NCBI RefSeq assembly: GCF_017948455.1
Contig: NZ_JAFFSU010000021.1
Span: 1 to 64,000 of the forward strand
Length of the DNA: 64,000 nucleotides
Direction: 5' to 3'
Origin: Streptomyces sp. GESEQ-4
GTDB taxonomy: Bacteria; Actinomycetota; Actinomycetes; Streptomycetales; Streptomycetaceae
The position numbers and the translations under genes are program-made. The notes beneath the pieces are model-generated. The model was not told the origin of the DNA, made no database searches, and worked only from the letters and a program-made list of their open reading frames with translations. Of the stretch, positions 1 to 8,434 are shown piece after piece. Every line of letters begins with the position of its first letter. Within the stretch, counting starts at the first letter, position 1.

Positions 1-1
1 T

Positions 2-211
2 GGTAACAGCTCGGCGGACGGGGCGAGGGTCCAGTTGTGGTCCTGCAACGGTGGTGCCAACCAGAACTGGCAGGCGCACCCGGACGGGTCGTTGCGGAAC
101 CCTCAGTCGGGCAAGTGCCTGGACGTGTCGGGCGCGGGTTCGTCGGACGGCACCCTCGTGCACCTGTGGACCTGCCACGGCGGAGCCAACCAGAAATGGA
201 CCCTGCCCTGA
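2..211 (+). CDS. C-terminal fragment of a CBM13 (ricin B-type lectin) protein
   Basis: This is the last 69 codons of a gene that starts before the window; the frame is set by the TGA at 209-211. The peptide contains two ricin-type repeats, each with the W-(S/T)-C-x-G-G-A-N-Q-x-W pattern (LWSCNGGANQNW and LWTCHGGANQKW) and the intervening SGKCLDVSGAGSSDG, diagnostic of the Q-x-W beta-trefoil CBM13 fold. Such modules bind galactose- or xylan-type sugars and are normally carried by secreted glycoside hydrolases, so the missing N-terminal part is probably a catalytic domain (inference). A strong hairpin follows 16 nt after the stop. It is the first of seven CBM13-bearing proteins in the left 23 kb. 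Confidence 0.85.
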   Translation, partial: GNSSADGARVQLWSCNGGANQNWQAHPDGSLRNPQSGKCLDVSGAGSSDGTLVHLWTCHGGANQKWTLP

Positions 212-227
212 GCTGACGCGCCACGCT

Positions 228-262
228 GGAAGGGCCACCGCCCACTGTGCGGTGGCCCTTCC
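228..262 (+). terminator. Hairpin terminator after the CBM13 gene
   Basis: A perfect 14-bp stem (GGAAGGGCCACCGC, 228-241, with its complement at 249-262) and a 7-nt loop lie between two convergent genes. There is no T-run, as is usual in high-GC actinobacteria. It can serve the plus-strand CBM13 gene and possibly also the minus-strand GH54 gene that ends at 324. Confidence 0.75.
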
Positions 263-323
263 GGGTTGCCGGGCCGGGTGTAGCTGACGTCAGGCTGTGC
301 CGCGTTTCGGTGCGGGCGGCGGC

Positions 324-1805
324 TCAGCGGTAGCCGGCGGCGACGATGTTGGCCTGTACCGCGTTCTCGGTTGCGTCGGACGGGTATCCGGACACCATCG
401 CGCCCTCGTAGAAGGTGCCGGCGCTGAGGTTCGCGCCGCCGCCGGGCTTGCAGCAGTCACCACCGCTGCCGAGGATGATGGCGCCCTGCTTCTTCATGGG
501 GCTGTAGCCGGGCGGAAGCGCGCCGTCCCAGAGCGTGGTCAGGCTTCCGGTCTGGCCGTTGCCACCCTTGAGCGCGAAACGGCTCGTCCCGTTGTTCTTC
601 AACATCGCCGTCACGAACTTGCTGGTGAAGGCCCGCTGGTTCGAGTTCCAGGTCTGACTGCCACCGGAGTAGAGCCCCCATTCGAGGTCGGCCTGGACCC
701 ATGGGCCGGTGCCGGTGCACCCGCCGAACCAGCACTGGGTGCTGAAATTGATCGCGTCCATCGCTCCGGCCGCGTCGGCCGCTCGGGTCGTCTCACTGTT
801 GCCGTAGTCGAAGCAGCAGCCGCCGTTGACATGGGTGCCGCTGGTCACCATGTACATGCCTTCGGGGGCGCTGCCGGTCGGCACGCCGGTCAGGTGGCCG
901 TCCCGCCAGTAGCTGTTGCCGGGGTTGATGTAGAGCGAGTAGGCCTTGCTGCCGCCGACCGCCAGCGACTCCGACGTCGCGATCGCCGGGCGGCTCTGGT
1001 TGGAGCCGGGAACCACACTCGATCCCTGGTACCACAGGTCGTTCCCGCGGCCGGACTGGTCGTAGACGACGGTGATGACACAGGTGGTCCCCGCGCAGAA
1101 CGAGTCCTGCGTCGTCGCGTCCGCGGCGCCCCCCGCGCTCCGGACGCCGATGTTCCGGGTCGTGCTGTCGGACGAGCGCCGGACCTGGTAGAGGTTGCCG
1201 TTGTAGGTGCCGTAGAGCGCTCGTACGGTGCTGTGGGCGGCGATGCAGGGGGTGCCGCCCGAGGCGTAGATGTCACACGTGCCCGCGCCGCCCGGCACCG
1301 GCGGGGCCGGTGAGTCCCACTGCTGGTTGGTGCCGCTGTGGCAGGACCAGAGGGTGGTCCTGGTGCCGTTGGCGGTGCCGCCGGCGTTGGCGTCGAGGCA
1401 TAGTCCGGACTGGACGCCGGTGATGGTGCCGTTGGGGTTGACGTTCCACTGTTGGTTGTTCTGGCCGTTGCAGTCCCAGATGATGACCGGGGTGCCGTTG
1501 GTGGTGCCGCGTCCGCTGGCGTCGAGGCACTTGTTGCCGTGGACGGTCAGTTGTTTGGCGGCGGTGTAGGTCCAGGTCTGGCCGACTGCGCCGGTGCAGT
1601 CCCAGAGTTGGGTCTGGGTGCCGTTGGTGGTGCTGGAGCCGGGGACGGTCAGGCAGCGGCCGGACTGCGCGCCCACGATGGGGGCGCTCTGCCCGGGCTC
1701 GATCGGTGCCGCCACCGCGGTGGCGCCGACGGCAACAAGCACCAGGGCTGTGCCCAGCGCGGACAGCCGTCCGTACCGGCGGGGCCGAGGTATCCGAAAC
1801 ACCAT
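324..1805 (-). CDS. Secreted CBM13-GH54 alpha-L-arabinofuranosidase
   Basis: Predicted to release terminal L-arabinofuranose from arabinoxylan or arabinan outside the cell. The 493-aa product has a basic N-terminus and hydrophobic signal segment (about 1-33), a CBM13 trefoil at about 43-163 with three Q-x-W repeats, then a GH54 catalytic domain (about 173-493) that opens with CDIYASGGTPCIAAHSTVRALY, matching fungal AbfB. By comparison with A. kawachii AbfB (E221, D297), the nucleophile is E375 in ADLEWGLYSG and the acid/base is D450 in GSGGDCC; the spacing agrees. The fungal C-terminal CBM42 is absent and replaced by the N-terminal CBM13. A GAGGAA ribosome-binding site sits 6-7 nt before the ATG. 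It lies 70 nt downstream of the ThuA/PQQ gene on the same strand, probably co-transcribed. Its CBM13 is almost identical to that of the beta-helix gene at 11.5 kb. Confidence 0.92.
   Translation of the reverse strand: MVFRIPRPRRYGRLSALGTALVLVAVGATAVAAPIEPGQSAPIVGAQSGRCLTVPGSSTTNGTQTQLWDCTGAVGQTWTYTAAKQLTVHGNKCLDASGRGTTNGTPVIIWDCNGQNNQQWNVNPNGTITGVQSGLCLDANAGGTANGTRTTLWSCHSGTNQQWDSPAPPVPGGAGTCDIYASGGTPCIAAHSTVRALYGTYNGNLYQVRRSSDSTTRNIGVRSAGGAADATTQDSFCAGTTCVITVVYDQSGRGNDLWYQGSSVVPGSNQSRPAIATSESLAVGGSKAYSLYINPGNSYWRDGHLTGVPTGSAPEGMYMVTSGTHVNGGCCFDYGNSETTRAADAAGAMDAINFSTQCWFGGCTGTGPWVQADLEWGLYSGGSQTWNSNQRAFTSKFVTAMLKNNGTSRFALKGGNGQTGSLTTLWDGALPPGYSPMKKQGAIILGSGGDCCKPGGGANLSAGTFYEGAMVSGYPSDATENAVQANIVAAGYR
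1317..1679 (-). repeat. CBM13 module, inverted copy A
   Basis: This 363-bp stretch encodes the ricin-type trefoil of the GH54 protein and is nearly identical to 13500-13862 on the opposite strand, with the same length and only a few substitutions (for example AVGQTW versus AAGQNW and SGRGT versus SGGGT). It marks recent module duplication or gene conversion, and a pair of inverted repeats about 11.8 kb apart. Confidence 0.9.
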
Positions 1806-1833
1806 GGCGGTTCCTCACCTGTTCATAGGGAGA

Positions 1834-1861
1834 ATGCCCGGCGCGCAACCGCGCCGGGCAT
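1834..1861 (-). terminator. Hairpin between the ThuA/PQQ gene and the GH54 gene
   Basis: A perfect 12-bp stem (ATGCCCGGCGCG at 1834-1845 with its complement at 1850-1861) and a CAAC loop lie in the 70-nt gap between two minus-strand genes. It could act as an intrinsic terminator after the upstream gene or as an intra-operonic attenuator or RNA-stability element. No T-run is seen. Confidence 0.6.
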
Positions 1862-1875
1862 CCCGTTCGGACGGG

Positions 1876-4800
1876 CTATACGGCGGTGAACCGCCACTGT
1901 TGGTTGGTGCCGCTGTGGCAGCTCCATTGCAGGAGTCGTGCACCGTCGGCCGTCGAGCCGCCGTTGACGTCGACGCACAGTCCACTGGGGAGGCTTTTCA
2001 CCGTGTACACGCCCACCGTGGTGGTCGGTGTGACGAGGAACTTCTGCGGGTTGCCGTTGTCGCAGGTGGACTGCTGCAGGAACGCGCCCTGGGCGGTGGA
2101 CCCGCCCGTGACGGCGAGGCACTTGTCGCTGTGCACCGCCTTCAGGTGGACGGCGCCGCCACCGGCGTCGACGGCCTGCCACTTCTGGTTGTTGCCGCCG
2201 GTGGCCGACCACTGGACGATCTGGGCGCCGTCAGCGGTCGAGGCGCCGTTGACGTCCACGAATTTGCCGCTGTGCTGCGCTGCGACCGTCCAGGTCCGAC
2301 CGGCCACGCCGCCACCGCCGCTGCCCGGTTCGCCGACCCCGCTGCCGCCGAAGGTGAGCGAGTCGAGGTCGAACCAGTTGTTCGAGGTGCCCTTGAACAC
2401 CAGGTAGAGCCGGTGCGAGCCGGCGAGATCGGCAGTGTTCACCGCCGGCGTGGACTGGTAGTTGTTCCAGCCGCCGGTGCTGGGCACCGGTGTCGTGGCC
2501 AGGAGTGTGCCGGTCGGGGAGTCGGCGCGCAGTTCGATCGATCCGCCTCCGCTCGGCGACGACAGGCGGTAGCTCACGTTCGTGATGCCCGACAGGCTCA
2601 TCGGGTCGAACGCGATCCAGTCGTTGTCGGAGATGTTGCCGACCCGCTTGCCGCTCTCCGCGCCGGCCTGCTCGACGACCTGCACACCCGACTGGTCCGT
2701 GTAGAACTCGGCCTGTTTGTGCTTGGGTTGGAGGGTCGCGTGAGCGTAGCCGGTGAGCGGGGCCGCACCGCCGGGGCCGCCGTCGTCGGTGTAACGGGCG
2801 TTGAGGACGTAGTACAGGTTGGCGCCGTCAGGGTGCCCGCCGAGCAGCGTCGTGTCGATGGTGCCCGAGCACCCCGGGTAGTCCGTGGTGTCATGCTGGT
2901 GGTCGTCGTGGCCGAGGGCGGGGTTGACGAACACCTTGGTGCAGTCGATGGGCGCGCCGCCGGGGTCCGAGACAGACACCTGGTACGAGACGCGGTCGCC
3001 GAAGTTCAGCATGCCGCCGTCGGGCGGAATCGTGACGGTGAGCTTCGGTGCGGTGTTGCCCACGGTGATCGGCACGTTGGCGAAGCCTGTCTTGCCGGTG
3101 TTGTCGGTGACCTTGAGCTGGGCGGTGTAGTTGCCGTTGGCGGTGTAGGTGTGTGACGGGTTGGCCGCCGTGGACGTCGTGCCGTCGCCGAACGTCCAGT
3201 GGTAGCTGAGCGTGTTCCCGGGATCCGGGTCCGTGGACCCCGCACTGCTGAACTGCACGGTCAACGGCGCGTTACCGTTGGTGGGCGTTCCGGTGGCCTT
3301 GGCTGTCGGCGCCCGCCCGCCCTGGTTTTTGTAGTCGATGCGGTAAAGACCCGAGTCGTTGTTGCCACCGCCGAAGTTGGTGCCCCATTCGAGCAGGTAC
3401 AACGAACCGTCGGGCCCGAACTCCATGTCCATCGGCTTGAGGAACTTGGCGGCGGGCAAGAAGGAGTTGGTCCGGGTGACCGCGGTCGCGGAGTCGAAGT
3501 GGACCTCCTTGACGGTGTGGCGCGACCACTCGTAGAAGAAGTGGACCCCGTCGTAGTAGGGCGGGAACTTTGTCTCGGACGGGTTCGCGGCGTCGTAGCG
3601 GTAGACCGGTCCGCCCATCGGCCCCGAGCCGCCGGAGCCGAGTTCGGGGAAGTTCGGTGAGACGCCGTAGCCGTACCACATGTTCGGCGCGACGATCGGC
3701 TTGAGGCTGGTCAGGCCGGTGTTGTTCGGCGAGTTGTTGACCGGCGCGTTGCAGTTGAACTTGGCGCCGACGACGCCGGTGCTCGGGTTGTAGGGCGCGT
3801 AGGCCTGGTTGTCGCCGTGGCAGAACGGCCAGCCGTAGTTGCCCGGGGCCTTGATGACATTGAGTTCGACGAGTCCTTCGGGGCCGCGATTGGTCGCGGG
3901 CGGGTTCCGGTCCGGGCCGTAGTCGGCGAGGTAGACCCACCCGTTCTCCGGGTCGATCGAGAAGCGGAACGGGTTGCGGAAGCCCATCGCGTAGATCTCG
4001 GGCCGGGTCTGCGCGGTGCCCTGTGGGTAGAGGTTGCCGGCCGGGACGGTGTAGCCGCCGTCGGCCGACGGCCGGATGCGCAGGAGCTTGCCACGCAGGT
4101 CGTTGGTGTTGCCGGCGGTGCGGGCGGCGTCGAGGTTGGCCTTGCCCTGCCGCCAGTCCAGCGGGGCGTAGCCCTGCCAGTTGGAGTCGAGGTTCGGTGG
4201 GACGTCGTCCCCGGTGCCGATGTAGAGGTTCCCGTCGGGGCCGAACTCGATGTACCCGCCCGTGTGCCCGGGTTCGGCGAACGTGCGGTCCCGGGTCGCG
4301 GGGATGTCGATGATCGTCACCTGGCTCGACATGTTCAGGGTGTCGCCGGTGAGCGTGAACCGGGAGACCCGGTTGATGTCGTTCGGGACTCCGGCCGGGG
4401 AGTGATACAGGTACACGTAGCCGTTGCTGGCGAAGTCGGGGTCGAGCGCCAGTCCGGTGAGGCCGTCCTCGCCGCCGGTGTAGACGCTGAGCGTGCCGGC
4501 TGTCACGGTGCTGTTCGTGGTCGGTTTGAAGATCTTCAGCTGACCGCCCCGCTGGACATAGAGCACCCGCCCGTCCGGGGCGACCGCGAGAGCCATCGGG
4601 TCCGCGGTGTTGTCGTCGAGGGTGCGCTTTTCGAAGTTGCTCCACACGGTGCCGCCGCAGTCGCCGGGCTCGTTGCCGGCCGCCCACTTGACGCCCCCGA
4701 GGACGTGGTTGCGGAAATGGGTCTCGCTGTAGGCCGCGCTGGTGTGCCCCATGGCGGTGGCCCACACGCGGCCGCCGCCGGTGTTGCGGCACCAGGAGAT

Positions 4801-5430
4801 GGGGTGGTCCGGCCCCATGGCGCGGGGGCCCGGGTTGTACGTGCGCTCGTCCGCGGTGACCAGGACATGGACGTCGCCGCGGGGGTTGCGGTCGAAGTTG
4901 TACCACTCCTCGCTGCGGTTCCATCGGTCCGGCAGGCCGGCCGTCGACGGGTGCTTCTTGTCCGCGACGATGGCGGTGCCGGGCAGCACGCCAGGGGAGT
5001 GCTCCGGCATGTGTGCGCTGCCGTTGATGGTCTGGTCCCACCACGGGTACTCGTTCTCGATGCCCATGTCTGTGGCGTTGTGGATCGCGACGATGCCCTT
5101 GCCGCTGGCGAGGTAGCCCTCCACCGCCTGACGTTGGGCCGCCGTGTTCCACACCATTCCCGAGGTCTGGAACATGATGAGCACGTCGAAGGTGGCGAGG
5201 TTTGCCGGGGTGAAAACGCTCGAGTCCTCGCTGTGGACCAACTCGAAGTTGTTGGCCGCCGCCTGCTCCCGGAACATCGCGAGGCCGGCCGGGATCGAAT
5301 CGTGTCGGTAGCCGGCCGTCTCCGTGAAGACAAGGGCTCGGAAGGTCGGCGCCGCTGACGCCGGTTGGGCCACGACGAGCGACAGGAGCACGCTCGCGAT
5401 CACCCCGAAGATAAATATGACGCGACGCAT
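1876..5430 (-). CDS. Secreted ThuA / PQQ-type sugar dehydrogenase / PKD / CBM6 / CBM13 multidomain protein
   Basis: An 1184-aa exported protein with signal peptide (about 1-26, ending PASA-A). Domains in order: a ThuA-like glutamine-amidotransferase-fold domain (about 29-252; RALVFTETAGYRHDSIP, GKGIVAIHNATD); a GSDH/PQQ-type six-bladed propeller (about 258-705; GLTGLALDPDF, GHTGGYIEFGPDGNLYIGTGD, RGKLLRIRP, FRNPFRFSIDP); a PKD domain (about 708-790; YHWTFGDGT, SHTYTANG); a linker sandwich; a CBM6-like domain (about 900-1033); and a C-terminal CBM13 (about 1047-1184). The propeller family oxidises aldose sugars with PQQ, and ThuA proteins also act on oxidised sugars, so sugar oxidation on cell-wall material is likely; the substrate is unknown. 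It probably heads a two-gene operon with GH54. Upstream lies the 523-nt divergent region with 61-bp repeats. Confidence 0.9.
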   Translation of the reverse strand: MRRVIFIFGVIASVLLSLVVAQPASAAPTFRALVFTETAGYRHDSIPAGLAMFREQAAANNFELVHSEDSSVFTPANLATFDVLIMFQTSGMVWNTAAQRQAVEGYLASGKGIVAIHNATDMGIENEYPWWDQTINGSAHMPEHSPGVLPGTAIVADKKHPSTAGLPDRWNRSEEWYNFDRNPRGDVHVLVTADERTYNPGPRAMGPDHPISWCRNTGGGRVWATAMGHTSAAYSETHFRNHVLGGVKWAAGNEPGDCGGTVWSNFEKRTLDDNTADPMALAVAPDGRVLYVQRGGQLKIFKPTTNSTVTAGTLSVYTGGEDGLTGLALDPDFASNGYVYLYHSPAGVPNDINRVSRFTLTGDTLNMSSQVTIIDIPATRDRTFAEPGHTGGYIEFGPDGNLYIGTGDDVPPNLDSNWQGYAPLDWRQGKANLDAARTAGNTNDLRGKLLRIRPSADGGYTVPAGNLYPQGTAQTRPEIYAMGFRNPFRFSIDPENGWVYLADYGPDRNPPATNRGPEGLVELNVIKAPGNYGWPFCHGDNQAYAPYNPSTGVVGAKFNCNAPVNNSPNNTGLTSLKPIVAPNMWYGYGVSPNFPELGSGGSGPMGGPVYRYDAANPSETKFPPYYDGVHFFYEWSRHTVKEVHFDSATAVTRTNSFLPAAKFLKPMDMEFGPDGSLYLLEWGTNFGGGNNDSGLYRIDYKNQGGRAPTAKATGTPTNGNAPLTVQFSSAGSTDPDPGNTLSYHWTFGDGTTSTAANPSHTYTANGNYTAQLKVTDNTGKTGFANVPITVGNTAPKLTVTIPPDGGMLNFGDRVSYQVSVSDPGGAPIDCTKVFVNPALGHDDHQHDTTDYPGCSGTIDTTLLGGHPDGANLYYVLNARYTDDGGPGGAAPLTGYAHATLQPKHKQAEFYTDQSGVQVVEQAGAESGKRVGNISDNDWIAFDPMSLSGITNVSYRLSSPSGGGSIELRADSPTGTLLATTPVPSTGGWNNYQSTPAVNTADLAGSHRLYLVFKGTSNNWFDLDSLTFGGSGVGEPGSGGGGVAGRTWTVAAQHSGKFVDVNGASTADGAQIVQWSATGGNNQKWQAVDAGGGAVHLKAVHSDKCLAVTGGSTAQGAFLQQSTCDNGNPQKFLVTPTTTVGVYTVKSLPSGLCVDVNGGSTADGARLLQWSCHSGTNQQWRFTAV

Positions 5431-5628
5431 GCCGTCTCCTATTTCGGCGGAGGAACGATGGCATGACCACGGGCACGCGCCGGCAGCTCGTCATTCCGTC
5501 CGCCGTGACGGGCAGTCAATCCCCATGGAAGAGAGGGGGCGTCACACCAGATGCGACCGTCTCCCGTGGTCTGCCGGCCAGCATGCAGCGGCGTATCGCA
5601 ACAGTCAATATGGTTCGAGTGCAGCCGT

Positions 5629-5790
5629 TTCCATAACACATTTTGCGCATCAATCATCGCGGTTCGGTGCGCGACTGTCGTCGGGGAGATTCCATAACAC
5701 ATTTTGCGTATCAGCCGCCGCGGTTCGGCGCGCGACTGTGGACGGGCCGATTTGATAACAGATTTTTGCATATCAATCGCTGTCGACTGA
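5629..5790. repeat. 61-bp tandem repeats in the divergent regulatory region
   Basis: Two copies of a 61-bp unit (5629-5689 and 5690-5750) and a partial third (5751 to about 5790) share the core CATAACACATTTTGC and, in the two full copies, GCGGTTCGG.GCGCGACTGT. The third copy has GATAACAGATTTTTGCATATC. The cores are exactly 61 nt apart and AT-rich against a very GC-rich background. They lie between the divergent ThuA/PQQ gene and the sugar ABC operon, so they are probable multi-copy binding sites for a regulator of both. The remainder of 5431-5953 shows no convincing gene. Confidence 0.8.
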
Positions 5791-5953
5791 TCGCCCTGCT
5801 GTGATGTCCGGTGGTATTGCCATGGCTCATCGAGGCATTTACCCTCAGGCCGCGATGTCGCCATCGAATCCGGCGAAATTTCGATGCTCTTCGACGATTC
5901 AGCTATCGGTGACTCAAATCCTGCTGACGACGCGAAATGTAGAGGGTCCCACG

Positions 5954-7465
5954 ATGTCTGGCCTGCCGCCGTCGCCGCTGCTCGCTCTGCGAGGCATCGG
6001 CAAGTCGTTCCTCGGCGTGCGGGTGCTCGATGGCGTCGACCTCCAGGTCCGGCCGGGCGAGGTGCACGCGGTCGTCGGCGAGAACGGCGCCGGCAAGTCC
6101 ACGCTCATGAAGGTGGTGTCCGGCGTCCACCAGCCGGACGAGGGAACGGTTGAGTTCGCCGGCGCACCGCGGACGTTCCGCAGCCCGCGTGAGGCCCAAC
6201 AGGCCGGTATCGGCATCGTCTACCAGGAGCTGACCCTGCTGCCCGAGCGCACCGTCGCGGAGAACGTCTGTCTGGGCCGCGAGCCCCTGCGCCGCGGGCT
6301 CGTCGACCGCAGGGCGATGCTCAGCCACACCGCGGGGCTCCTCGCCTCGATCGGGGAGGGCTCGATACCGCCCGAAACGCGCGTGGGACGACTCGGCGTG
6401 GCGCAACAACAGGTGGTCGAGATCGTCAAGGCGCTCTCCCTCGACGCGCGGCTGCTCATCATGGACGAGCCCACCGCGGCTCTCGCCGACCACGAGGTCG
6501 ACCAGCTCTACGCGCTCGTACGGCGGCTGCAGGAGCAGGGGATAGGCGTGCTGTACGTCTCGCACCGCCTCAAGGAGGTCTTCGACCTGTCCAGCCGGAT
6601 CACCGTGCTCAAGGACGGCCGGGCGGTGGCCACCTTGGACACCGCGGACACCAGCGCCGATCAGCTGGTGCGCCACATGGTCGGCCGCGAGCTGTCGAGC
6701 TACTACCCCGACCCGGCGAAGCCGCAGGAGCTGGGCCCGGTGCGGCTGACTGTCCGGGGCGGAGGCAACCGGAAGCTGCGCGGCATCGACCTGCGGCTGC
6801 GCGCCGGCGAGGTGCTCGGCGTCGGCGGCCTGCAGGGCTCCGGCCGGTCGGCGCTGGCCCGCGCGCTGTTCGGCGCCGCACCGTTCAGCACCGGCCAGGT
6901 GACCGTCGACGGAGCGCCGGTCCGGCTGCGCTCGCCCCGCGCCGCGATGCGGGCCGGTATCGCCTACGTCTCCGAGGACCGCAAGGGCGAGGGGATCGTC
7001 GCCGAGCAGTCGGTGCTCGACAACGCGCTGTTGGCCGGCCGCGCCGTCCGCCCGGGCCGGGTCGGCCGCGGTGCCCGGACCGCGCGAATCCGGGAGCTGC
7101 TCGCGGCCGTTGAGCTTCGCGCCGCAGGGGAGGACCAGGAGATCCGTTTCCTGTCCGGGGGCAACCAGCAGAAGGTCGTGCTGGCCAGGTGGCTCGCGCT
7201 CGCCCCGAGGATCCTGCTCTTCGACGAGCCGACCCGGGGCATCGACGTGGGCGCCAAGTCGGCGATCCACGATCTCGTCCGCCGGCTGGCCCGCGACGGC
7301 GCCGCCGTGCTGATGGTCTCGTCCGAGCTGCCCGAGCTGCTCGGCATGAGCGACCGGATCATCGTCATGCGCGACGGCCGGATCGCCGGCGAGCTACCCG
7401 CCGGCGCGACGGAGGAGGATGTCGTCGCCCTGGCGGTCGGCACCGTGCCGGAGGCGGCCGGATGA
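5954..7465 (+). CDS. Sugar ABC transporter, tandem ATPase subunit (RbsA/MglA type)
   Basis: The 503-aa duplicated ATPase powers uptake of a monosaccharide by the two permeases that follow. The first nucleotide-binding domain has Walker A GENGAGKST, signature-region LGVAQQQVVEI and Walker B LLIMDEPTAAL. The second has the degenerate Walker A typical of this family (GLQGSGRSA), signature LSGGNQQKVVLARWL and Walker B ILLFDEPTRGIDVG. Length fits RbsA/XylG/AraG. The ATG at 5954 is chosen because GAGGG lies about 7 nt upstream and homology begins just after it; the open frame extends further upstream without homology. It is the first gene of a six-gene operon; the next ATG overlaps its stop (ATGA). 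The sugar cannot be read from the ATPase. Confidence 0.93.
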   Translation: MSGLPPSPLLALRGIGKSFLGVRVLDGVDLQVRPGEVHAVVGENGAGKSTLMKVVSGVHQPDEGTVEFAGAPRTFRSPREAQQAGIGIVYQELTLLPERTVAENVCLGREPLRRGLVDRRAMLSHTAGLLASIGEGSIPPETRVGRLGVAQQQVVEIVKALSLDARLLIMDEPTAALADHEVDQLYALVRRLQEQGIGVLYVSHRLKEVFDLSSRITVLKDGRAVATLDTADTSADQLVRHMVGRELSSYYPDPAKPQELGPVRLTVRGGGNRKLRGIDLRLRAGEVLGVGGLQGSGRSALARALFGAAPFSTGQVTVDGAPVRLRSPRAAMRAGIAYVSEDRKGEGIVAEQSVLDNALLAGRAVRPGRVGRGARTARIRELLAAVELRAAGEDQEIRFLSGGNQQKVVLARWLALAPRILLFDEPTRGIDVGAKSAIHDLVRRLARDGAAVLMVSSELPELLGMSDRIIVMRDGRIAGELPAGATEEDVVALAVGTVPEAAG

Positions 7466-8433
7466 GCGGCGCGCTGTCCCTGACGGCCCGGCGGACCCCG
7501 CCCGGCGTGTTCGTCGCCCTGGTCCTCACCCTGACGATCGGTTGGCTCATCGTCACGGCCGACGGCGGCCGGCTGTTCAGCCTGCCGACGACGGTGAGCC
7601 TGCTGCACGTCGCCGCCGGCCTGGGCCTCGTCGCGGTCGGCCAGACGCTGGTCATCATCGGGGGCTCGCTGGACCTGTCCGTGGCGTACGTGGTCAGCCT
7701 GAGCACCCTCGTCGCCGCCGAGACCATGGCCGGTGACGACGGTGCGCTGCTGCCGGCGATCGGCCTGACGCTCGCCGTCAGCAGCGCGATCGGCCTCGTC
7801 AACGGCCTGCTCGTCACCACAGCGCGGATCAACCCCTTCATCGCGACCGTCGGTGTCGGACTGCTGCTGAAGGGATACCTCGACAACGGATACGACGGCC
7901 CGGCCGGCAAGACCGCACCCGCCCTGGTGCAGGGCCTGGGGTACCAGCGCATCGGCCCGGTGCCGCTGTCGTTCCTGCTGCTGCTCGCCGTCGCCGCCGC
8001 GGCCTGGTTCGTGCTGGCGCGCACCCGATTCGGCCACCACCTGATCGCCGTGGGCGGTGACCCGGAGGTCGCCCGGCTCTCCGGCGTACGCAACAGCCGG
8101 GTCCTCGTCACCGCTCATGTGCTGTGCGCCCTCTGCGCCGGCCTCGCCGGGATCTACCTCGCCAGCCGGCTCGGCGCCGGCGCACCAAGGGTGGGCACCG
8201 AGGGACTGTACGACCTGGAGTCGATCGCCGCGGTGGTGCTCGGCGGCACCGCCCTGGCCGGCGGGCGCGGCGGCGTTGCCGGCACGGTCGGCGGCGTGCT
8301 GCTGCTCGCGAGCATCGACGCCATCTTCAACCAGCTCGAGGTCGACGTGTTCTTCAAGCAGGTGATCCGTGGCGTGATCATCATCGCGGCGGTCGCCGTC
8401 TACGCCCGCCGGGCGATGCGAAAGGCGTCATAG
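7462..8433 (+). CDS. Sugar ABC transporter permease 1 (RbsC/BPD_transp_2 family)
   Basis: A 323-aa integral membrane protein with about 8-10 hydrophobic segments, including LGLVAVGQTLVIIGGSLDLSVAYVVSLS, the characteristic G-x-(I/L)-DLSV motif of RbsC-type permeases. The C-terminal half has the family motif LSGVRNSRVLVTAHVLCALCAGLAGIYLASR and AAVVLGGTALAGGRG. It overlaps the ATPase gene by 4 nt, indicating translational coupling, and ends one base before the second permease, suggesting a heteromeric channel. Homologous to but clearly different from permease 2. Confidence 0.92.
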   Translation: MSGALSLTARRTPPGVFVALVLTLTIGWLIVTADGGRLFSLPTTVSLLHVAAGLGLVAVGQTLVIIGGSLDLSVAYVVSLSTLVAAETMAGDDGALLPAIGLTLAVSSAIGLVNGLLVTTARINPFIATVGVGLLLKGYLDNGYDGPAGKTAPALVQGLGYQRIGPVPLSFLLLLAVAAAAWFVLARTRFGHHLIAVGGDPEVARLSGVRNSRVLVTAHVLCALCAGLAGIYLASRLGAGAPRVGTEGLYDLESIAAVVLGGTALAGGRGGVAGTVGGVLLLASIDAIFNQLEVDVFFKQVIRGVIIIAAVAVYARRAMRKAS

Positions 8434-8434
8434 C

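Noticed and set aside
5439..5864. A possible 141-aa gene through the 61-bp repeats
   Set aside because: The repeat period is not a multiple of three, codon bias is non-coding and there is no ribosome-binding site; the region looks regulatory.
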